From positions 186,001 through 250,000 of the forward strand of contig JALQBC010000012.1 in NCBI GenBank assembly GCA_023375675.1: a DNA stretch of 64,000 nucleotides, in the 5' to 3' direction. The stretch is from Cytospora piceicola (Eukaryota > Ascomycota > Sordariomycetes > Diaporthales > Cytosporaceae). The notes below the pieces were generated by a model. The model did no database searches. It had not been told where the DNA came from and was given only the letters and a program-made list of their open reading frames with translations. Shown piece after piece: positions 33,240-44,000 of the stretch (position 1 is the first letter of the stretch; the number at the start of each line of letters is the position of its first letter). The translations under genes were made by a program, and so were the position numbers.

Positions 33240-34900
33240 CCCAGCCTACCGCTAACAAAACTACGCACGCTAACGACCTTTCTATCGAAGGCTAGTACTT
33301 ATTAGCAGAATCAGCCCTACAGGCCTTCGAGGCTACCTAATATCTAGCCGCCTATTTAATTATACAGACCTTATACGCCCGTATTAAAACCTACAAGCTA
33401 TATAACTTAAAAGGTACTATTATACGCTACGACTTCCGCTATAGCTGCTATAGCAGAGGTAAACTTTACGACCCTACCTATAAACCTCTAAAAAAGGGCC
33501 TTAAACAATAACGTATCGAGTAGTTTACTACGCAGAAGACTAGCTGTTAGCACTACGTAAAGGTTATACGATACGCTATTACTAACACGTAAGCGTTTAT
33601 ATATATATATAACGTATATAACTACCTCGGCGCCCTTAACCTTATCTTTAACCCTGCTTTTAGGCGATAGTAACGACGATATTATATAAAGGTCGCTAAG
33701 GTACAGATTAAACGGCTATTAAATACTACGTAGATAATAGCCTTACAGATCGCCGCCCTCTTTCAAGGTAACCTTAACCCTAGTAACCTAAAAAAAACCT
33801 CGCCGGAACCTGCCCTAAGGCTACCTAACAAGGTACTACTACCTAATCCCTCCCTTAATACTATTAACCCGAGATTTCTATAGGGGGATAGTACGTTTTC
33901 CGGCACCGAAACTCCCGATCTAAAGCCTAACGAGGCGCCTATACAAAAGCCTTCGGTCAACCCTTTATTACGTATCCTTATCACTACAGAAGATGTTAAA
34001 AATATATAGGCCGGCCTACGCTATACTAAATATAGGCCCTTTACTGTTATATAGCTGTTTCTCGCTTAACTAAAGAGGAACAGGTATAGATACGGGATAT
34101 ACTATAAGGTTAATCGTAACGATAAGGGGCGTATATTAAAGGTCTTCTAGACGTTCTAGTAGTGCCTAAATATATAGAAGAAGCACCCTGATCTACTTAT
34201 AATAGATAATATATATAAGGTCTGTTTATACCTATCCCTTTTTCTCCCGGGCCATAATATCTACTAACTAATCTACAGGTCAACCGGTTTAATATACTAC
34301 TCTGCTAGATCGTCGGCACTACCTCCCTTTATACGAATTATACCGTCGTCTTTACCTTTACTTTTAGCGAGATAAGGGACGATTTTACGTAGGTTCTCGC
34401 TTAGATTCGGGATCTTACTAGTTAGCTAAAACTGCAGGTCAGGCTGTTACGTATTATTATTAGTAACTTTTACCGGACTTTTAAGAATACAGTAGCCGAT
34501 ATCTTCCCTGAATTATAGTAGTAATTATATATTTAGCACGTTAATAAAAATGTCGCGTACTATATGAAAAAGAAGTAGGTTAGTAATAGGCAGAACCTCG
34601 ACGGCCCTAACCGTAAAGAGGTTAAAGATACGCCGGATATCTTATCTTCTAGCCTATAGTTCCCGGGCCTAAAAGATAAAGACCTAACCCCTAAATATAT
34701 ACGATTCGAAGCCGAGGTCGACTATACTGTAGCTACTACCGTACGGCTTTTTTAACGGCAGGAGGCCTTAGATAATACAGACCTTATCGACGACCTTACA
34801 GATCACAACAACCCCTTTAATAATGCTATTACTAGCGGCCGCCCTAGCTCCCCCCCTATTTCTATAGCTACTGCTGCTATCGACGTTGCGTATAGCAATT
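33240..34900 (+). pseudogene. MULE transposase relic
   Basis: With in-frame TAG/TAA codons read through, the plus strand shows an N-terminal zinc-finger-like/FAR1-like region (33,290-33,590) and a MULE catalytic core. Core landmarks are a VNRFNILL segment then IVGTTSLYTNYTVVFTF at about 34,279-34,360, SEIRDDF near 34,370, a TFKNTVADIFPEL helix at 34,480-34,515 and HVNKNVAYYMKKK at 34,537-34,575. The interrupting stops sit where Trp or Gln would be expected, i.e. TGG or CAG changed by C-to-T/G-to-A transitions. It is non-functional as it stands. Confidence 0.8.
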
Positions 34901-36450
34901 AACAGCGTAGCTACCGTAATATATAAGATAGATTTCTACAGGCGTAGGTTAATCTAACGCGTCAGACCTCGGAAGTCAGGTTTTAGGTATAATAGAAGAC
35001 CCTAGTTAAGGATTTTATACGGTAAATCTGTACGTTCACTGCCCTATTTTACAGTAATAAACTAATAGTTAAAAGCCCTACTTAAATACCTTTATAGGCA
35101 CTACGTGCCGTAGAGGCGTGAATAGGCTAGGTATACTACAGAATCGTATAGAAATTACAGTATTTATTCGAGTTCTCGGGTCGAGACTGTTTATTCTAAC
35201 CTAAAGCGGTATCTTCGTAACCGGCTTAATAACCTTTTTAAACTATATATTAGTATAAAGTAGCTTATCTGTACGAAGAAGACAAACTACTTTATTAAGT
35301 ATAGGAAAGAAGACCGCCGTGCCTTTATCGCTATCGAGAATATACCTTTTCTTAAGCCTCTGTCCCGGAAAATATCCTAGGCTGCCTTAAAGCAGGTTTA
35401 TCGTTAGTTTACGCTAGCTATTAGAGAGCTACAGAGCCTCGAGAAGTATAGGGAAAGCTACCGTAGTGCGTGTATTAGTCGTTTCCGAAGCTAGTAGGGC
35501 CTACCGTATAAGCACGAAATAATAGCTATACTAGAGAAGGCTACTACGTTAAGGCTTATAGCTGAATTATCCCGGGATAGCGTAGATATTTACTAGTAGC
35601 TCGTCGAGTATATAGTAAAGAGCTTTACTAGCTACTAGATTTCTATACTGATTAGAGTATAGCCGTATTCCGAAGCCTTCGCCTAAAAGCGAGCCGAAAT
35701 CAACCTCCGAACCTTCCCTAGCTAAAAGGCACCTTACTAAGGTCTAAAGGTAATCCCTAACAACTACGATATCGACTATTTAGCTACTTATCCTAACGAC
35801 CCCCTTAACGATTCTACTACCCGAGAGCTGTCTTACGATAAAGCCGGGGCTCTATTTCTTTCTTAAGCTACTTAGTAACGGCTAAGTAGTCAGGCTACTA
35901 ACCTCCTCGGCAGCTTACAGCCACCCTTATCGTCTAATACCTCGCAGAGGTTAGTATCTATCGCGGTAGCTACTAGTCGAGTAACGAAGCCGGTATAGAA
36001 GAAGGGTCTTAGTACGAAAGGTAAAGGAAAAGGTAAGGGAAAAAGGGCTGTAGCATCGTTAGACTTAAGGTTAGTAGCCGTTTTTAAACAGAACTAGGAA
36101 ATACTAGCCTAAATACTGTAAATACAAGGCTAGATAACCTTTATATAGTAGTATACCTTCCCGCCTACGTAGCAGTTATATTAACCGTCCTTACCTGTAT
36201 ATCTACCGCTAATCTTATCGCCGGCAATGCTTTCGATACCGCTACCCCCGAGACGGCAGGTAAGGGGCCCGGAACTGCATTTCTAGTACTAGGAACTACC
36301 TAGTTCTTAGCCCCGCGGGCTATATAGCACAAGGCTACCGAGTTTACTATAGTAAGGGCCTACCTAAGAGCCCTACCCTTAAGAAAGAGGGGGGGGTCCT
36401 AAGGGCCCTACCTTAAAGAAAGAAGAGGGGTCCCTCGAAAGTTATTATAT

Positions 36451-36610
36451 CGAGCAGCGCCGGCTGTAAAATAGCGGCGGCGGCTACTCATATCGAGTAA
36501 CGCCGGCTGCAGAAAAGCGGCGGCGGCCTTCGAGCAGCGACGGCTACAGAATAGCAGCGCCGGCTACTCCTTTCGAGCAGCGACGGTTACAGAATATCGT
36601 AGAAGATCTT
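36451..36610 (+). repeat. GC-rich ~40-bp minisatellite inside the MULE
   Basis: Four units beginning CGAGCAGCG/CGAGTAACG at 36451, 36494, 36531 and 36574 (spacing 43, 37, 43), each with CGGCTG/CGGCTAC and GCGGCGGC-like segments. It is a GC-rich island in otherwise AT-rich DNA. Confidence 0.75.
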
Positions 36611-37269
36611 TCCCGCGGTACGTTTTCCCTCTTATTATCCTGCTCCTCTTACCCTTTACCTTAGCTAGGCCGAGATATTCTCGTAAATACTAACGAGAAA
36701 GACAGTAATATAGATCCTATAAACCCCTATACGCGAATACCGATAGTAGTAGGCACGATAGCGTAGTAAGAGGGGGAAAATAACAGGCTAGGAAAGGAGA
36801 AAGGTACGATAGTACGGTAACGTAGTAAGAAAAGGGAAACACTATAGTTAAACGTTAATCTCCCTAGCAGCGAGGTCACGATAGCTTCGTCTTATCGGCT
36901 GTGGTTCTAGGCTATAAAGACTAGCGGTATATATAAGACGAGCTACTAGCTGTATGCTAAATGGTCGCTTTTAGCTTAACTGATCTCTATGCCCTTAGGC
37001 TATCTGGCCTAAATACTCGAAACTAGGTTAGATCGATTTAAATTAATTTAACCTAAGAAATCTCGTATTTAAGCCAGAAACAGCCCTCGGCGTACTTAGG
37101 CTATATACCCTTAAATTTTTTTTTAGTCCGACCGGGTTTAAATACTACCGGAAATCCTGTTTTATACTAAATTTAATAGTAATTACGGATATTCTATAGT
37201 AATTAAACCGATTCATTTAATTACCTTCGTTCTAAGCTATATAACGATACTATCGCCCACCCTATATGA

Positions 37270-38145
37270 TTTATTTTAGTGCGTTAAGGGTATCGTGAAC
37301 TTAGGTAGTTAACGGCCAGATTTTACGATACTACAACACTTTACATCGTACTCTAATTTAACAGCTATAACTACGTCTATTTCTATATGAAACCGACTTA
37401 ATTAATCCTCTTTAACCAGGGCTATTAAACGATACTATTATCTAACAGAAATAAAATTTATTCGTAGGTTACAGGTATCGTAAAGTTAAGCAGTCTACAG
37501 GTTAGTTAGGTAGTTAGCAGGGTTATTAGTAGTGTTAGGTATATAAGGGTTACAATGCCGCTATGTTTACTATTACGTTACTAGCCTATAACGACACTGT
37601 ACAGACCGTAACTTATTATATTTAAATCTCCTGAATTAAGGCTTTCGAATAATATAAGTGTATACCTAATCTTTACTGTATTTATAGGTTAAAGGTATTA
37701 TAAAGTTAACCGTTTAGCGGGGCTATTAGCGGGGCTGTTAGCAGTGCTACTTATATAAGGCCCGGGTTTATTATTATATATAAGGCCTAGGTATATCACT
37801 AGATTCCTTAACTACACGGGATCTCTAAAGGCTGTAAACTCATTTATTCTATTCTCCTGATTAAAGGCTTTTAAACAGTACTATTACGTAGCAGAACTAA
37901 AATTTCTTTATAAATTAAAGGCATTATAAAGTTAGGCTGTTTAACAGGCACCCGGGTACGGTTAGTACTATACACGTGTAGGGCGACAGTTTATATTACG
38001 CCGGTACTATATATCTTACTTAAACAGGCACTTTACAGGCCGTAGACTAATTCATTCGATTCGCCTTATTGTATACTATAAAATTCTAAAGCCGTACATA
38101 TTTTACGATTTTTTCTCGTAGGTTAAGGGTATCGTAAAGTTAGGT
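37270..38145 (+). repeat. Degenerate subterminal tandem repeats of the MULE
   Basis: The word GGTATCGTAAAGTTA and its transition variants recurs at about 37288, 37473, 37692, 37917 and 38127, each followed by a GxAGTTAxC-like word, giving five diverged units of about 185-225 bp. Confidence 0.6.
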
Positions 38146-38199
38146 AGTTAGCACCTAGATTTATATAGGGGCTAGCTTAGCCGGCTAATGCCGCACAAT

Positions 38200-38306
38200 A
38201 GCTAGCCTGTCGGCTGGCTAGTAGTTAGCTACCGGGTGGCCGCTTACCCGAAGCGGTTAGAGACCTATATATCTAGCGATGGCAGCCTATTTTTTTAGAC
38301 AGACCG
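38200..38306 (-). repeat. MULE right terminal inverted repeat
   Basis: This is the reverse complement of the left TIR. It ends in AGACAGACCG at 38306, immediately followed by the target duplication. Confidence 0.88.
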
Positions 38307-38314
38307 AAATACGA

Positions 38315-39957
38315 GACGGTAACATAACGCGCAAAACCAATATGGAGACACACTACACACATACACATAGTCGACTGTGTACACACAACTCGATGAAGTT
38401 GTCCAGGAAACATAATACCTAGGTACTTACCTGGGTACTTACTTGGCCTCTCCTCTGTTTAAACACGTGCGTCTTTTGCCGCTTAATCACGAGCAGATGA
38501 GCCAATGACAGCTTGGACCATTAACATCCCTGAAATCACATCCGTCATCGTCATTATTGTCATTTAAATTAATTTCCCGTTCCTTTTTAAAGAGTCACTT
38601 ATTTATTCCAGGACTCAAGACATAATACTAGACACAACACTGGATGTCTCCAGTATTTAGTTTTACTCAGAACGTGTCTCCCTATAACTTAGATCGCGCA
38701 CATAAATTACCATCTCCTGACTTGCAATACTTTAGGCACTGCTATAGTGTATGCTACCGCCCAATTGGTGTCGAATGTGACACCATTAGAAATTATTGCT
38801 GTAGATGCAAGGCGGGTAGGACCGGATAACACTCAGTCGGTACTAAACCAAGATTGCACCGAAGTGCACTTCAGTATAAAGGCTGGGATATAGGACGAAA
38901 GATGATCTGCTTGAGTATCTGACTTCGAGTGTCTTCGAGGACTCATCCATGCCTTGAGATCATTTCACAATTGCCGGAACACTTTGCCTTGTTTTTTGGT
39001 TGCCGACTTCGTTAACAAGGAGCAGGACACTGGAACGTAGTCCAGATTGGACAGCAAGGCTTTGCTTCGAGACAGTCCGGATTGGAATACTTACAAGCCA
39101 TGAAACTGATTGGGCCTGTTTCCCAGGATCATGAATGACTTCTCAAGATTGACATTAGGACAAAAAAGGAACTAGCAGGACAGAGGACGCCTGTACATGT
39201 ACAGTATGTTCAAGCGATGATTAGTCCCTAAGTTCCTAGCTTCTATACTCGTAATTGATCCATCCTCCTTCCGGTTCAGTTGTATTGCTTTAGATTCCTA
39301 TGTCCATGCATCACCAGACCTTCGTGTATTACTTTGAGCATGCTCTCCCTGTGAAACGCCCAAGATCTACATTGATTGTTAATCGTTGGTGATCACGCGA
39401 TTGGCCTGGTTGACAACGATCACCTGGGCAGACGACCAACCCGCATTTCACGGCCACAAAACTATCACTGGTTCACTTATACGCGATCTTATACCTTTAA
39501 GACTGACTGCTATACATTTCAAAATATTTCCACGATTATTCACCGATCTCCGAGCTTTGCTACGTGCGTGGTCGTCCTTCAAGCTGGTGGCTCCAGATGT
39601 CCCACTACCGAGATCTCTGGCCCACCGTTGCAACTTTCGGAACTTCGTTCTCGACGAAGACGATTCCAAACCACTGGAATTGTTTCGAATACGGTCTCTT
39701 TATAATTACCAAGGATTATGTCGTCAACCACATATGGACCCAAGCTTCCACAGCTAACTCACAAGCTGGAAAATATGCGGCTCAAGGTTGGGGCTTTCCT
39801 GGACTTGTTCATCCAGGATACAGATATTTTATTTATATTTTGGGGATTCCGATTCTCAAGAGGGGAGGTTGATACAAAAGGGGTGTTGTCATATAGAGCA
39901 TTGATTACTTTGATAGACAGTCGTTTATTCATCTCCTGCGAGCCTTGTACTACTATG
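38315..39957. other. Normal-composition island between two transposon blocks
   Basis: This is 1.6 kb of non-RIP sequence with a TACCTAGGTACTTACC word near 38,420. It carries a short Cys-rich ORF (38644-38829) and three overlapping open plus-strand frames between 39376 and 39962, none convincing. The ORF open at 39718 runs to the very edge of the LTR element. Confidence 0.4.
38644..38829 (+). CDS. Short Cys-rich ORF, doubtful
   Basis: 61 codons from ATG 38644. The last 30 residues contain six cysteines in the pattern C-x3-C-x8-C-x6-CC-x-C (HCYSVCYRPIGVECDTIRNY, then CCRCKAG), which resembles a small disulfide-rich domain. There is no signal peptide at this ATG, so if real it is either a second exon or a truncated gene. 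No family was recognised. Confidence 0.25.
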   Translation: MSPVFSFTQNVSPYNLDRAHKLPSPDLQYFRHCYSVCYRPIGVECDTIRNYCCRCKAGRTG

Positions 39958-39962
39958 GTCTC

Positions 39963-40159
39963 TATCAGGTATTAACACGAGCTGGATCTAACTGAGAAAA
40001 CAGGCACGATGGTATGTATAGTACAGTCTTCAATTCCAGTGTGTGTGTTGTGTTGTTGTTGAAGGAGAGTAAACAAACAGGCCTAAGGCTTAAAGGAAAG
40101 GAAAGAAATAGGTGTAACTAAAGGGAAGGAAGTAACGCTATAGGCCTGATTACGTAATA
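39963..40159. repeat. Left LTR of element A
   Basis: 197 bp, starting TATCAGGTATTAACACGAGC and ending GATTACGTAATA. It is preceded by the GTCTC duplication. Confidence 0.9.
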
Positions 40160-40825
40160 TACCTTCCTCGGATAAATAACTTTAACGTTCTTATTAATTA
40201 ATCGCTGTAATAACTTTAAACTATTAGAAAAATAGCTATTAGAGTAATTGTAATCGTAGCTATTTTAATTGTCTTTTTCCGAATAGTTTTAATCGTCTTT
40301 TTTTAAATAGTTTTAATTGTTTCCTTCCGAATAGTCTTAATCGTCTCCGTCTAAATAGTTCTGATTATCGCTTTATCGATCGTTTAAGTAGTTATCTCGA
40401 TCGTAACTATAAAAAGGTAAACAGGAAGTTAAACGAGTAAGCTAGACTTATAAAGCCGGCTATAAAAAAACTTAAAGGACTAAAGGCTAAAAAGGTTCGA
40501 AATCGTTAAAAGAGTTATATAAATAAATTTAATAAAGATATTAAACTTGCGGTTAAAGGAAACTTTAAGGTTAAGGTTAAAAGGTTTTAAACTAGTTAAA
40601 TCGATCTTAATCGTAGTTACTTTAATTATAGCTATTTTAACTATAACTACTCTAACCGTAGCTACTTTAATTATAGCTATTTCGATTATAACCTTAATTG
40701 TAACTTTAATCTTAATAGCAGATATTAAAAAAAACGTAAGCTATTAGCTTTTTTTTCGATTTAAAAGTTTTATTATAATAATAGTATTCTCTTAATAGCT
40801 TCGATACGCTTATATTTTAACAGAC

Positions 40826-41039
40826 TGTGGAAGATACGTTAGGGTATGGTGTTTTATTGTGCTGTCTGGGTGTGTTACTTTCTAAAAGTAAACTATTTAA
40901 AGGGCCCTGCAGAATTCCCGAGGTAACCAGGTATTCTGCCGGGCGGTAAGTATTTTACTAGGCGGTTAGGTATAGCCGGCAGGCATATAGCCGGCAGGCA
41001 GTCTACAGAAAGGGTATAGACCCTATATACGCTGCTATA
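40826..41039 (-). repeat. 3' LTR of element B
   Basis: 214 bp beginning TGTGGAAGATACG and ending GCTGCTATA. Compared with the other copy, the intact LTR ends would be TGTGG...CCACA. The copies differ at 16 positions, all transitions. Confidence 0.92.
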
Positions 41040-41099
41040 AGTGCCGGGTATAGAAAAGCGTCTTAACGTCCTCGTTAAGGTCCCTTGTTTAATTCCTAA

Positions 41100-44000
41100 T
41101 TCTTTTCTATTCTATTAAATCAGATTAGTTTATAAGGTCGACCTCGCTTACGTTTTAAGATCTTAATTAACTTAACCACCTAGTTAGGGGGTACGATATA
41201 TCGAGCCTTATAGTCGTTAATAAGATCCTTATAATGCTTAAAGGTAGATAAAGGAAGCTAAGTATTATCTTTAGCAGTATAACCCTTTTATCGAACTAAG
41301 TACTTTATAGTACCTTAACCTCGACCTCGACGATTAAGTTTTTTATTAAAAACCTTCTTTACTTTATAATATTATTTATTAGAAGTAGCTAAGCTTTTGC
41401 TGCTATAGTTAACGGCCTTTAGAATAGGTGCTTATCGTTAAAATAGGTCGTTATTACTATCGCTATCGTAAGGTAAAAGGTATTAAATACTAACTACAGG
41501 ATATACCTTAAAGGTCTTAAGGAAGTTAAGTTAATAAGCGAGGGCATTTACCTTCTTAACTACTTCGAAAGGGCTAAGTTTTAAAAGGGTTAATTTACCT
41601 TATCGATATAAAGGTTTATAAGCTCTTTTAGTTTTCAGTTAAACTTTATCGCCTTTATTAAACTTAAGTTAGCGATGTTTTAAATTATATAGTCGCTTTA
41701 CCTTAGTAACGACAATATCTATTAATAATTATATATTATATCGTAAATATTATCGTATAAAACGGATTTCTGCTTGTTATCGGGGAAGGAGATTTATAAG
41801 CCTGTTAAAAGGGGCTAAAATCTTAAATCCGAATAAGAACTTATAAAGGCTTATATCTATTATGCGAGAATATACTCCGTTCAGATTCTATTATAAAAAA
41901 GGAAGTACGTTTACTTAGTCTTCCTTATTATACTTAGCGATATAGTAGCAGAGAGTAAGTTTAACCGTCTAATTTTTACGTTTAAACTAACCGTTCGCTT
42001 AAGGATAATAAGCTGTAGTTATTATAAGCTTAGTACTAAAGCCTTTTTATAACTATTACTAAAAGCGTAAGAGAAACTTAGTATTATAATCTAAGATAAT
42101 TACCTTAAGATATAACTAGTTAGTTAGTAATAGTTAACGTATAAAAACCTCTGCCTACTATTTAACCTTATATTTAGTATAGCTAGGAATGAATAGGGTT
42201 CGCTTCGAGGTTTTATAAGTTATTATTAGAAAGGTATTATAGCTATTAAAGTCTTTAACTTACTAAGGAGTTCCGATTAATAGAACTAATAGAAAGGTAA
42301 TAATAAAGTCTATAGTAATAGTATATATAGGCTTTTTAAAAGCTTAAATAGGTTTAAGATCTCTAATTAGACGTTAATTATCCTTCCGTTACTTATTATA
42401 CTAAGGACACTTCTTATAATACTTATTAACTAAGGCTCTTTTACGTCGAAAGTATAAAAGTTTAAGGTCTACTATTATACGGTTACGACTAAAATAATAC
42501 TTAGTATTATAAACTTCGGCTAGAAACTCTTATACTAACGTAAAAGGTATAACTAATCGTTCTCTGCCGTTATTATCGCGGTTATAAAGAAGTCGATTAT
42601 CTAGATAAAATAGATAGCCGGGTTTTAAAGCGGTTATAACGTCTTTATTATCGACGACGACGTTTAAATAGCAACTTAATAAACTAAAGGTCTTTAATCC
42701 TTAAATAATAGATTTCTATATAAAGTCTTACTAATATACCTTTTTAAAACGTAAACGTATCTTATCGTTTATCCGAGCTTCGGTAATAAAAAAAGTTATA
42801 TTAGTTAGGTTTATAGAAACCGGATCGGGTATATATACTAGTAGTTTATTAAATATTTAGTTTAAAATAGGTAGTTCTTAACTTTATCGAGCTATAATAT
42901 TCTTAAAAGTTAATAGTCGAGAAAGTATATTTAGAACTAAATTAAAACGTTTAAAAAGATAATAAACATCTAGCCGGTATATATTTAAATATATCGCTAT
43001 ATTAATTAAACGGCGATTAGCACGGTCTATAAAGGTAATGTTTAAGGTCGAATAATTAATAATACCCTTAATAGACTTATAATTAGTTAAAACTATAATA
43101 AAGTAACGACTCTTAACTAATATAGTACGAAGTCTTTTATAAGCCTATATAAGGTATGTAACTTCTAATTCCGATAGGCTATAGTTTAACTCTGCCTATA
43201 TAAGAGATCGGCTAAGAAATATAATAGGTTTAATAGCTATAGCCGGGATATAGTCCTGTTTTTATTTATAACCGTTTTTAAAGTGAAACGCTATTATACT
43301 AAATCTATACTATAAACTACCGTTAATTTAAAGAAATAAAGGCTTATTAAGATTTATATAATATAAACGTATTTCTTTATAAACGAATTTTTAAAGATTC
43401 TTAAATACTTAGCGTTCTGCTAATATCGGTTTAAAAATTATCGTTTTAATATAATATTATCGTTTACTTTAATTGCTAGTAGTAATACGGCTAGTTTTAC
43501 GACCTTATACTAATAGCGTAGTTTTACGTTTCTAAAAAGGGTCGGTAATCTAAGTATAGTAAGGAATTATAGGCTTTAGAAAACCTGTTATATCGAGATA
43601 GGTTTTTAAGGCTTTAAAGGTTTATAGAAACTTAAGGTTACGGAAACCTTAAGTACGCTCCTTAATAGTAGAAAGACTTAAAGCGTTAATATAAAAACTA
43701 AAGAGTTTAACTAACTAAAATCTAATATATAATTTATCGGCTAAAATAAATACTCTATAGTTTTAGAATACTTTAAATATAGTTTCTAAGTAATATAAAT
43801 AATCTTTAAAAGAGTTTAAAAAGATAATAATATCGTTAATAAAAGCGCGATAATACGTTTTATAATCTCGGAGTAATTTATTTATAAAGCGTTAAGTATA
43901 AGACAGAGAATTTCGGAAGCTTATAAAAGCGACTTTAGATCGTTTAAGGCCTCGATAGCTAATATAAGTAAACCGATCTCGGTAATCCGGATAAACGAGT

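Larger units (their letters stand above)
32879..38306 (+). mobile_element. MULE-type DNA transposon, 5,428 bp, RIP-mutated
   Basis: Terminal inverted repeats begin CGGTCTGTCT at both ends (41 bp identical, then imperfect for about 60 bp more). The element is flanked by an 8-bp duplication, AAATGCGA (32871-32878) and AAATACGA (38307-38314), differing by one G-to-A change. The plus strand carries a MULE transposase relic (33240-34900). Composition is TA-rich with stops in all frames. MULEs usually make 8-11-bp duplications, which fits. Also inside are a 40-bp GC-rich minisatellite (36451-36610) and degenerate ~185-225-bp repeats near the right end. Confidence 0.9.

Noticed and set aside
39376..39872. 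Three overlapping open frames in the island before the LTR nest
   Set aside because: All three frames are open for over 100 codons at once and none has a recognisable motif, so no gene was called.
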